This document shows positions 56,801-64,000 of a DNA stretch of 64,000 bases, one piece after another. The stretch lies in the NCBI GenBank assembly GCA_945643635.1, contig CALZFC010000270.1, forward strand, positions 672,501 to 736,500, in the 5' to 3' direction. The notes under the pieces are model-generated. The model worked only from the letters and a program-made list of their open reading frames with translations. It searched no databases and was not told the DNA's origin. The position numbers were made by a program, and so were the translations under genes. How positions within the stretch are numbered: the first letter of the stretch is position 1; every line of letters starts with the position of its first letter. This DNA comes from Allodiplogaster sudhausi (taxonomy: Eukaryota; Nematoda; Chromadorea; Rhabditida; Diplogasteridae).

Positions 56801-59800
56801 GTTCGGTATTCTCAACCTTATAAAGTTTTGAGTTATCGAAAAAAATGCATCCATGTGTACTAAGTATTTATCTTTGTAACCCAGGTTCAATTGTATTTCC
56901 AAACTATTCATCGAACTGTTAAAAAGAGAATAATTGTATGCCTCAGATTTCGCTACATTCGAGTTCTTACTCAACATGCTGGCACTGTTCGAGCATACAG
57001 ACAAAAAGAAGAAGCCATCTCGTGTCAAGTTCGTCTACAATCGCTTCCTGGTCCGTTATTTATTACAATTCAAATTCCCAATCAATATCTACCTATTGCT
57101 TATAAGTTAAGTGACATTAGTTTCCTGTTGCCTTTTTCTTATCTTGTGAGTGAAAAGGAGCGAGAAAGAGAGACGATACAGCGAGAGGAGTGTAAACTAT
57201 GCTGCTTAGGCACATCATTCTGCGTCGTCGGCTCTTGATCAACTCAAGAATGAGGGCATCCGGCAGCCGGTGATAGTCGCATACGGTGATGTCTCTGCCA
57301 AGTTCATCATCGCTCTTGAGGGAGTCGATGTAACCGTCAGTCATGTTTTGTTAAAAAAAAAAGTTGAAATGTAATTTTAACAAATTAAAAAAATTTAATT
57401 TTAACAAATTAAAAAAAATTCTTATACTCATAGCTTTTTTATTTATTTTTTACCTGCTTTATAATACGCATGCTGCAGGTTTCTGGAGACCTTGCCCATG
57501 CGCTTCTCTCCTACCTCGCTTGCTTCTGGTTGTTCGACCTCGAGTACCCACACGAAGTGAAACAAGAGCTGTCCCTTCTTGCGAATCTGCTCGGCATTCC
57601 GGAGCCCATGTCAAGAGATGCAGGGCTCATCTACCGCAAGTTGGAGGCCATTATGGCCGAATAGAGGCCAGTCTGATCTCATTAGATCACATTTTTTTGT
57701 TGACTCTTACATCTGAAAATTTTCTTTTACTTGAGTTTATTTCACTTGAGAACATTCTTTCATCTTAGTAAAAGATTGTTTCATTTTTTAACTTGCTTTC
57801 ATGCTATACGTTTCTTTCATTTTAGAACTATCGAATTTTTATTTCCAAGATTCATTCAGAAAGTAACTGGTAACATAGACATATCCTTCTAAGAAAAACA
57901 GTCTTTACAGAATGTATTAATTCTTGTCGTTTTATGACCAGTAACTCAATTTTATCATGATTAAGTAGCCCAAATTCATTTAACTCGGCGCGGTTATCTT
58001 GTAAGTGTGTTAGTTGTTACTGTTTCCTTGTGAATGTGTTGAGTTGTTACTGTAATCTTTTGAAGGTCTCACTAACTTAATGAATAATTCTTCTTGTTAT
58101 TAAATGCCAGTGGCATGCATAATAGTAAATGAATCACTAATTCGAAGAATGGATGAAGGGGGAGGGAGAGCAAAAGGGGCGGAGCTAACGGTGGGAGCAT
58201 GTCACAATTTATGTGCTGCCGCCTAATTGTGACATGCAATGTCACATTTTTGCTGGGATACGCTGCCCTCCACCGCTCGAAAATTGTGACATGGCGCGTC
58301 ACATTTCTGTTTCACTGGAGGTCACAATTTTTTGGAACATAAATTGTGACATGGGGTGGAACACATATGTACCGAAGTAAAATCGGTACATTATTGTGAC
58401 ATCAAATTGTGACATCCCGTGTCACATCGTTTTCTGTGTGCATTTTCAATGCGCGGCTCTCCCAAATCAATTGGCCCTTCTGAATGCGAATTGATACGCG
58501 CGCTCACAAAAAGGAACGTATTAATGTTTTTTTAGTGAATGGATGGCTCCTTTAATTATTGAATAGTTTTTTTAAAGATCGATAATTGATCGACCTTTCA
58601 GATACGTTCTCGCTGTCGTTGAACGGACGACTGGTGCCTCTGACGGCCGCCGGCATTCTGCAAGAGTTTACGCGAAAGCGCAAGTTTCGCAATCCGCAAA
58701 ACTACACGAGCGACCTGTGCGACGCGTTCGCGGTAAGACCACCACCACTTTCATTGTTCGCGCGCTTTTTTCTATATTCAAAAAAAATGTTAAAAATTTA
58801 TTTTATAGTGAAAAAAAATTCTCTTAGGTTAGACATTAGAAAAATCAAAATGTTTTGCGTCGAAATTGCTAACTTTATTTTTGTTATATTAAATTTTTTT
58901 TAAGATACATGCTTACTTTTTGGCTCTATTTTTACCTTTCGAAGTGGTAGCATTTTTCCCTCCAGAATACTGTACGACCGCCGTCGTGGCGTCGCGATAT
59001 CTGCACGCTCGGAGTGCCGCTCACAGAAAGCGAGGTAGAATCTTTTTCTCTCTCCTTCTCTCTCTCTTTCCCTCTATTTCTCCGTTTCTTTCTCTCTCAC
59101 TTGCTCTTTCACTCTTCCTTTCTCTCTCTCTGTCTCTATGTTTTACACTTTCTTTCTCTGTCTTCCTCTTTGGGTCCCTTACTCTTTCTCCTTTCTCATA
59201 GTTGCACACATTCCTTCAGGGAAGCGTGGGTCGTGGCTTCGAGAACATTGACTTTATCGTCTGGATGAGCCCAGCGGCGTTGCCATCGTTAGCGATAAAA
59301 TTCTTCGAGAGATTCATTTATTTTATTTTAGTTTATTTTACTTGATATATAATTTTTGAAATTACCCTCTTTTGCTTTTGTTCTTCTCACATACATAAAT
59401 TACTATTTTAGTTTTTTAAAGTTTTATTTTATTTTGGAATACATTTAATAAAATGTATACTTTGGCACGTACGCATGCACACAGATTTCGCAAGATCTAT
59501 CGACGCCTTGACACGGAAGCAGACGATTTTAAGAATGGCCTTCCGGCCGGCAACTATACGCTCATCATCAATTACAGTATGTTTTAAAGGAGGGCGATCG
59601 CTCTGAAAAATTATGTGCCATTTCAAAAACTGCCACAGCACCCCTTCTCAATCAGATTCGCGCGCATTGCTATTTTCAAGAAGGGCTTTTGTGTGCGACC
59701 GCGCGAAATAGCACACGCGACGAGAATGAGAGAGTGAGGAAACACAGGGCAGAAGGCGGCAATTCGAACGTGCATTAAATATTTTTCGGTGATCGCCCCC

Positions 59801-60386
59801 TTTTAAAGTTCCTTTAAAAATTTTTTATTATTTCTTGATGCATTGAATACCATTTCAAAAGAACGAATCAGATTAGCCGAGCCCGCGCTGGACTGTTTGC
59901 GACCGTAAAATAGAATTTGGCTTATTATTGAATAAATAAATCAATATACGATTCCATAAACAATTATCGAGTTTATAATTATATAAAATAACTAATTGAT
60001 TGATCAATGAATTAATTAAATAATTAATAGATTTTATTAATTAATTAAGTAAGTAATAATTTCCAGATTACCCGGTCGCCTCGTGGAGCGGCCGCAAGTT
60101 CTTCGTCATCACGGCGGATGCATGGCTGCCATCTCTCACTGCCGGACGCGGTCTCTTCCTCGCTGTCTCCTTCCTTGTTGTCGGCGTCTTTCTGCTGCTT
60201 GTCACGGCGCTCTTTGTCGGCATCTGCATCAAGCAACGCTTTTGCTCCGCCCACCCGTCCGCATTCGTAAGCTCCGCCCACCGGGATGTTAGCTCCGCCC
60301 ACCGGGATGTAAGCTCCGCCCACTCGTCCGGCCCCGCCCCTCCCGATGTCATGCCGCCGAGGCCGAATGGTGAACACGAGGACTAG
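46977..60386 (+). CDS. CDC50/LEM3/TMEM30 family P4-ATPase beta subunit, 404 residues
   Basis: Ten exons join without error: 46977-47040, 47367-47501, 47834-47970, 48260-48342, 48672-48787, 58602-58732, 58966-59034, 59220-59287, 59485-59576 and 60067-60386 (1215 bases). Family signatures in order: a basic N-terminus, WRQQRLPAYRPVLD, TM1 (LTLVIGVVFCAIGSLLLVAY), IDYTECRSS, NVRFFYGLAGFYQNLRLYVK, IVPCGQIADSMFN, ENIDFIVWMSPAALPSFRKI, the LPAGNYTLIINYNYPV strand and TM2 (LFLAVSFLVVGVFLLLVTAL). N-glycosylation sites sit in the large extracellular loop. These proteins chaperone and activate aminophospholipid flippases in the ER-Golgi-plasma membrane route. The C-terminal tail has an in-frame repeat (SSAHRDV) built from a GCTCCGCCCACC motif. 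Intron 5 contains a 9.5-kb CACTA transposon and intron 9 a MITE, yet the coding sequence is intact. Confidence 0.95.
48906..49070 (+). repeat. CACTA left terminal and subterminal repeats
   Basis: The terminal CACACAGAAAA is followed by at least six GTGAC-type motifs (48919, 48948, 48959, 48990, 49010, 49050), mixed in orientation. Confidence 0.85.
49259..50784 (+). CDS. Upstream exons of the CACTA coding region, zinc-finger-like
   Basis: Several short exon-like pieces with good splice sites precede the main transposase exons: 49260-49343 (RKRESPGRVVSQAALCALDQ), about 50110-50216 (THSSPDFLPELEDIASPRRP and CHLKLPQTCEG) and 50720-50784 (LQQHAVNHTDRKPFRCDICS). The last contains a TDRKPFxC linker and CxxC typical of C2H2 fingers. 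Whether they belong to the transposase mRNA or to another transcript is open; phase to the exon at about 51776 would fit. Confidence 0.45.
50450..51535 (+). repeat. Degenerate tandem repeat of about 120-140 bp inside the CACTA element
   Basis: Recurring blocks: TTTCTGGGCAA, then a TGTTTACTA-like stretch, then TACCGTAACCCAACC, then GTTACAACTGATTGA and AATAAGCGAAT. Copies begin near 50450, 50560, 51050, 51180, 51295 and 51425. Non-coding. Confidence 0.7.
51793..54526 (+). CDS. CACTA/EnSpm transposase, 825 residues
   Basis: Five exons, 51793-51955, 52022-52596, 52651-52883, 52938-53010 and 53093-54526, sum to 2478 bases and stay in frame. Two C2H2 fingers open the protein (CPADVCEEELPTLAHLKRHC with QQSH; CRFCSSEFGRFQAWRVHLSQ with QH completed across the splice). 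An acidic stretch follows. The catalytic core has VVYLDDVCPGSGLRKASSIH (first Asp), SVLGDNLALNQ (second Asp), the zinc pair CRHC, YCDIAHDLYEG, and THALLHYAAAIRSLGPVGQL followed by STLQFEQLNAYVKR (likely catalytic Glu). This is the animal CACTA pattern. No stop or shift was seen, so the enzyme may be functional. A longer 5' end using the exons at 49.3-50.8 kb is possible. Confidence 0.85.
54678..57664 (+). CDS. Second gene of the CACTA element, function unknown
   Basis: A multi-exon gene beginning MRLTILLEAGAPEPECLGEE (54678-54914), then 54972-55128, 55175-55243, 55297-55378 and several more exons (FEKLLVGKQGAPFLKRLQDD near 55560; KAFQDAFIDSHKGLVECRVR near 55945; VDDFIASKCASAGDFPRRLQ near 56636; ALDQLKNEGIRQPVIVAYGD near 57229), ending SYLACFWLFDLEYPHEVKQE...YRKLEAIMAE-stop at 57664. 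The end resembles the C-terminal part of host-like proteins commonly paired with animal CACTA transposases. A DNA-binding or transposition-helper role is inference. Middle exon joins were not all resolved. Confidence 0.55.
57665..58199. other. AT-rich 3' region of the CACTA element
   Basis: No gene seen. A short near-repeat (TTGTAAGTGTGTTAGTTGTTACTG against TTGTGAATGTG-type) lies at about 57998-58050. Confidence 0.5.
58200..58440 (+). repeat. CACTA right subterminal and terminal repeats
   Basis: About ten ATTGTGACA or TGTCACA motifs in both orientations, ending TTTTCTGTGTG. Pairs such as AATTGTGACATGCAATGTCA show local dyads. Confidence 0.88.
59584..59806. mobile_element. MITE, TTAA-flanked, relative of the 26.4-kb copy, in CDC50 intron 9
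   Basis: Ends TTAAAGGAGGGCGATCGC and GGTGATCGCCCCCTTTTAA. Shared internal blocks with 26374-26575 include AAATATTTTTCGGTGATCGC and the CGCGCGAAATAGCACACGCG region. It begins only seven bases after the exon 9 donor. Confidence 0.87.
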
Positions 60387-61119
60387 TAAGTAATATATGG
60401 TAACACATTAACTAACACACATCGTAACTGGATTACGTTAATTTCGAGCATGCCCGGTTATTATTTAGTAATCCGTGAACTTTCAAATTCTTCATTGATC
60501 AATTGTTTAATTCTTGATCTTCGAAAAGAAAAGATACATTGTATATTGGTATTTTGCAATTCAATAATAGTAGAGAACAAATATATCTACTTTTTGTTAT
60601 TAATTTGCGTATCTAAATTTGCATATCTAAATGGACGGATTCTTCTATGCCGGTGTGACAATGTTAATATAGATTTGTAGCATCCAGTCTCTCACTTCAA
60701 CCAATCTCTAGTCTCATTACTTCTGCTAAAAGCTACTTAGCAATCGAAGCGTTGTGAACAATATTCTTTTGATCTCTTCATTTTATGTAATTTTTTCTAG
60801 ATTTTTTTTGAAATGCAATCGATAACCGTTTCAAATGCGTAATCAGCGTCCAATTTTTCATGATATTACCGCTGGTTTTGTGCCTTTTCTACAGCCTTTT
60901 TGATGACATAAAATAGTTTTATTTCAATAGCGTAAACAGTGAATAAACTCAATTCTAGTCGATCTATTTCGTTAAAATAAAAAAGAACCACGAATCTCCA
61001 ATGCGACACAATGGTCGGCGACACGTTTGACTGTATTAAATCACGACATTGAGGAGAGTGAGAGAAAGCGAGAGAGGGGGAGCGAGAGGGCAGAGAGAGA
61101 GATGGGAGAGAGCGAGAGC

Positions 61120-61161
<42 letters not shown>

Positions 61162-61653
61162 GAGAGACTGAATGAATGAATGAAAGAAAGAAACACACAA
61201 GTTAATATATCTAGTACATAAACTTGAAGTTTTCTTTAAAATTACATAAAAGAACATCAGAAAAAGATGTGACCCTATTACGTCATAATATATAATTATG
61301 CTAGTCAAGATGTAAAAAACTCATCAAGATTTCTGCAGTTTTTTTTCTGCACTACATATCATCGGAGATCCTTCGAGAGAGGCATGGAATGAGAGAAAGG
61401 CGAATGTGGTATTCTCTATATTCGTAAAAGTGTAAAAGTAAATTCTAAAAAAAAATCGAGGAACTGCACGATTAATAAAAAAAATCTTTAAACAACTTTA
61501 AAAACGAATAAAGGCAACACAAAAACAAAAACACACACCAAAAGACAGGAGGAAGCCCGCAACGCGTTCAGGGGTAAATCAGGGTAGGTCAGGGGGGGGG
61601 GGAAGAGGGGGGGTCATCATACCGTATACCCAACCGTTTCAAGTTCAAAGAAA
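60387..61653. repeat. Intergenic; GA tract 61050-61165
   Basis: AT-rich with one GA microsatellite and two G-runs near 61593-61614. No gene supported. Confidence 0.6.
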
Positions 61654-61770
61654 TCAGTAGCTCAGGTCAGCGATCAGCACGAGAACGCGGAGGAAGAGTG
61701 CGAGAATGGCAAAGAAGACAGCAGCAGACATGAAGGGCCCATCGAGAGGGCCGTCTTTTAGGTTGGACAT
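61654..61770 (-). CDS. Membrane micro-ORF, 38 residues
   Basis: ATG at 61770 to TGA at 61654: MSNLKDGPLDGPFMSAAVFF followed by AILALFLRVLVLIADLSY. A polar 12-residue start precedes one hydrophobic helix of about 22 residues with a central Arg. The purine/pyrimidine balance and codon use look like coding, unlike the flanks. It follows 35 bp downstream of the stop of the gene at 61806. Its family is not recognised; it could also be a C-terminal exon of the neighbouring gene. Confidence 0.45.
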   Translation of the reverse strand: MSNLKDGPLDGPFMSAAVFFAILALFLRVLVLIADLSY

Positions 61771-61805
61771 GGTGTGGACGGGTGGGCGGAGCCTATCCGT
61801 CGGAA

Positions 61806-62386
61806 TTAGACTGCAGCGGCAGTGGTGACGGCGGTAGGCAACGTTCGCCCTTCGAACGGCGCCGAGTCTAGAAAAGTCTTACCGTAATTTTTCCAAAGTA
61901 ACAAGTTCAGTACCAATTTTAGTTGGTACGCGATTAACAGAAAAGAATTGCAAAAAAAAACCCACGGTATATCACTATAGTACCAAGAACGGTGCTCCAT
62001 GATGCTTTCAAATAAGGCTTTTTTCATATTAACAAAATTAGTTAAACAATGAAAATATTCTTTACTTTTGTTTACAGAGAAAAAAACTTGCTCCTTTAAT
62101 CCTTAACGGATAAGACCACAGTTTTTAATTATTTTTTTTTTTTAAATATAAAACTAGTTAAAAAAAACCCGTTACATCTACAGTACACCAGGCTTCGCCC
62201 ACTCTCACCTCTTTCCGTTCGAGACCACCGTCTGGTCCATTCTCGCTGGCGCCCGTCGACATCCGCTGCACCAATGGCTCGTTCTTCGGAAGAGTGTGAG
62301 CTGTCGCCTGAGTCGGCGATTCTCATCCTCTTCGTTCGCTCCTCCTCTTGCAGCTGGTCGTGTCCTTCTATTGGCATCGTCGACAT
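61806..62386 (-). CDS. Hypothetical acidic/basic protein, 79 residues
   Basis: Exons 62386-62209 (MSTMPIEGHDQLQEEERTKR... GAADVDGRQREWTRRWSRTE) and 61867-61806 (DSAPFEGRTLPTAVTTAAAV-stop) join in frame with good GT..AG ends. Low-complexity, probably disordered. An upstream exon is possible because the frame stays open before the ATG. No family. Confidence 0.4.
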
Positions 62387-62565
62387 TCGGTGTAGGCGCT
62401 GGAACATTTTTTTTTTGACATTTTTTGAAATATTATTTCTGATGCACCATGTCCCGGGCATTTTTATAAAACATTTTTTTTTAGCCTAGACCCGGGCCGG
62501 GTCTTTTATGTTCAAAAAAAATAAAAAAATTTCTTCAACTTTTCAAAATCAATATCTTTTCGCTT

Positions 62566-62800
62566 GTTGACCGAGAGAGAGAGAGCTCCTCTTTCTTCCC
62601 TTCTACCGTAATCTTTCCCGCCCTACCGTACCTCTCTCGCTCCTTTTGAACACGAGTGGCGGCGCGGTGCTGGAGGAGTAGCCAGGAGGCGCGAGACGAC
62701 GTCGCCTGTTCAGGAGATGCTCGCGGTGGGGCGGGGGTGGCGGCCGCTGGGGAGGCAGCGAGCATCTGGGGAGAGGAATTGAGAGAAAGGGGAGGAGAGG

Positions 62801-62844
<44 letters not shown>

Positions 62845-62966
62845 GTGGCAGAGATAGACATAGAGAGAGAGAGAGGAGAGAATGTTAAAGAAAAGAAGAA
62901 TTGTAATAGAGAGATATGTAGTGAAAGAGAAAAAGAAGCAGAGAGAGAGCGAGAGAGAGAGAGAGA

Positions 62967-63018
<52 letters not shown>

Positions 63019-63020
63019 AA
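62566..63020. repeat. GA repeat block with a possible minus-strand exon
   Basis: GA tracts at 62795-62880 and 62935-63016. Between 62640 and 62770 the minus strand is open (LAASPAAATPAPPRASPEQA, SRASWLLLQHRAATRVQK) after a cag, perhaps one exon; not firm. Confidence 0.45.
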
Positions 63021-63131
63021 GGCAATAAGGCGAAAAAATTTTTTTCTAATTTAATACAAGACATCCGGAAGTGAAGACATCCAATCGCCGAGAGATGGCT
63101 GAGCTAGAATGACATGAACATTGACTCTCGT

Positions 63132-63810
63132 TACCTCCTCTCGGGTGTCCTCATCTGCTTGGCTGGCGGTGTTGACCTCGCAAGAAGATCGCTGACGCGG
63201 TCAGCCATCACGTCACGAAGTGGACGAAAGTCTTCGGCGAGCTGCTCTCGGCTCCTGTGTAGAATAGGAGGAGTAGGAAACGAGATACAGAATAATTAGT
63301 AGAAAAGAAGAGGAGAAGATTTAGAGAATAATTAGTAAAAAAAACAGAGAAACCATATACAGAATAATTAGTATTTCTCTAAAAATATTATTCAGATTTT
63401 TTTCCGAAAAAAAAACTTTATTTCTTTTCTGAAATCAACTTATATTCAGAGCATATTTGATGTAAAAGTTACTTTCTAATGCATGTGAATTTCTTTTTTT
63501 GTTAACAAATAGTCATAACCTCTCGACTAACGCAATTGCGTCAATATAAGCTACTCTAAAATGAGAATCTGATATTATATTTATATATACATATGTATAT
63601 GCATAGGTAAAAATATCTTTAATTAAAACTATCTCGTCGTCTCGTCTCGTCAATCTCGTCAACTTCTCACCCTTCCATGTGGACGAGTCCGCATGCCTCC
63701 TGTTCCTCTGCTGCAGGAATGCAACTGCGGCCGCTGTAGCTCGCACTCATTCCACGTGCTATTGTACGCACGGGCGTTGACGAAGCAGGGCGCGGAATTC
63801 GGGAGCTGAA
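63132..63810 (-). CDS. Possible exons of a minus-strand gene
   Basis: 63255-63136 reads SREQLAEDFRPLRDVMADRV, DLLARSTPPAKQMRTPER and ends at a gtaacg donor. 63810-63668 is open in two frames, one Cys-containing (PCFVNARAYNSTWNECELQR), ending at a gtgag donor. I could not settle which frame is used or whether they belong together. Confidence 0.3.
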
Positions 63811-64000
63811 GCGGCGGGGGATATTTCCAGTAATTACTAATAGTAATTACTAATAAAAAAAAATAATATTTATGAATATTAATATTACAATTATTACTAT
63901 TCATTATAATAAATAACCATAATAATAATATTAATATTATTACTACTATTATTAGAACGCTAATTCTAATAAGATAATCCTTTCATATCATAGTTACTTT
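63811..64000. other. AT-rich window end
   Basis: AATAATATT-type simple sequence; nothing else seen. Confidence 0.6.

Larger units (their letters stand above)
48906..58440 (+). mobile_element. CACTA/EnSpm-type DNA transposon, 9535 bp, in intron 5 of the CDC50 gene
   Basis: The ends are short inverted repeats starting CACACAGAAAA and running to ATGTGAC (left 48906; right complement from 58440). CA flanks both sides (48904-48905 and 58441-58442), a possible 2-bp target duplication. About 150 bp at the left end and 240 bp at the right end are packed with AATTGTGACA/TGTCACAATT motifs in both orientations, the subterminal repeat layout of CACTA elements. Inside are a transposase gene and a second multi-exon gene on the plus strand, the same direction as the host gene. 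The residual host intron would be about 280 bp. The superfamily call rests on the transposase motifs, the CAC ends and the subterminal repeats. Confidence 0.88.

Noticed and set aside
48906..58440. Retrotransposon or LTR element in CDC50 intron 5
   Set aside because: No reverse transcriptase, integrase or long direct repeats; inverted CAC ends and a DDE transposase instead.

Overview
The window is animal nuclear DNA, and nematode is the best fit. Genes are split by many introns with GT..AG ends and TTTTCAG-like acceptors, some introns are only about 46-60 bp, and one gene (19031-21783) looks like a chemoreceptor of the nematode Sra superfamily (sra/srab/srb/sre). An initiator tRNA-Met of eukaryotic type is present. 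Non-coding DNA is full of (GA)n/(CT)n tracts, which generate many false Ser/Leu- and Arg/Glu-rich open frames. No species can be named from the sequence alone.

Layout. 1-4409: GA/CT repeats, a 60-base poly-C tract, a (TA)n tract, no convincing gene. 4410-9991: a complete PIF/Harbinger DNA transposon with 60-bp inverted ends, a 3-bp target duplication, a Myb/SANT-like gene, a tail-to-tail transposase gene and a captured, broken copy of ribosomal protein S23. 10028-10813: an RGG/RS-rich RNA-binding protein gene, directly beside that transposon. 11572-14378: a two-frame coding region for a DDE transposase-like protein with an embedded PHD-like finger. 14660-15142: end of a small Cys-rich gene. 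15.2-18.9 kb: GA/CT repeats. 19.0-21.8 kb: chemoreceptor. 22.5-24.1 kb: minus-strand gene, weakly RGS-like. 25.8-26.9 kb: an ORF cut by two adjacent TTAA-type MITEs, then a tRNA-derived repeat. 29.2-33.3 kb: an unrecognised multi-exon gene. 33.4-35.0 kb: an F-box gene. Both lie inside a broken inverted duplication (27.9-28.6 against 33.2-35.5 kb). 35.6-36.4 kb: a TTAA-flanked foldback element. 36.95-37.06 kb: a GC-rich sequence that folds as a three-way junction. 37.2-43.7 kb: five small minus-strand genes. 44.2-45.8 kb: GA/CT repeats.

46.9-60.4 kb holds the clearest host gene, a CDC50/LEM3/TMEM30 family P4-ATPase subunit. Its ten exons join in frame to 404 residues. Intron 5 carries a 9.5-kb CACTA/EnSpm-type transposon (48906-58440) with a five-exon transposase (825 residues in frame) and a second multi-exon gene. 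The initiator tRNA-Met gene ends 19 bp before its start codon. 60.4-64 kb: GA repeats, a 38-residue membrane micro-ORF and parts of small minus-strand genes.

Main theme: a compact-exon genome heavily colonised by cut-and-paste DNA transposons (Harbinger, CACTA, a RAG1/CACTA-like DDE gene, several MITE families), mostly sitting in introns where splicing can remove them. Exon joins were checked by hand for frame and length. Family assignments rest on motif recognition only; no search was run.
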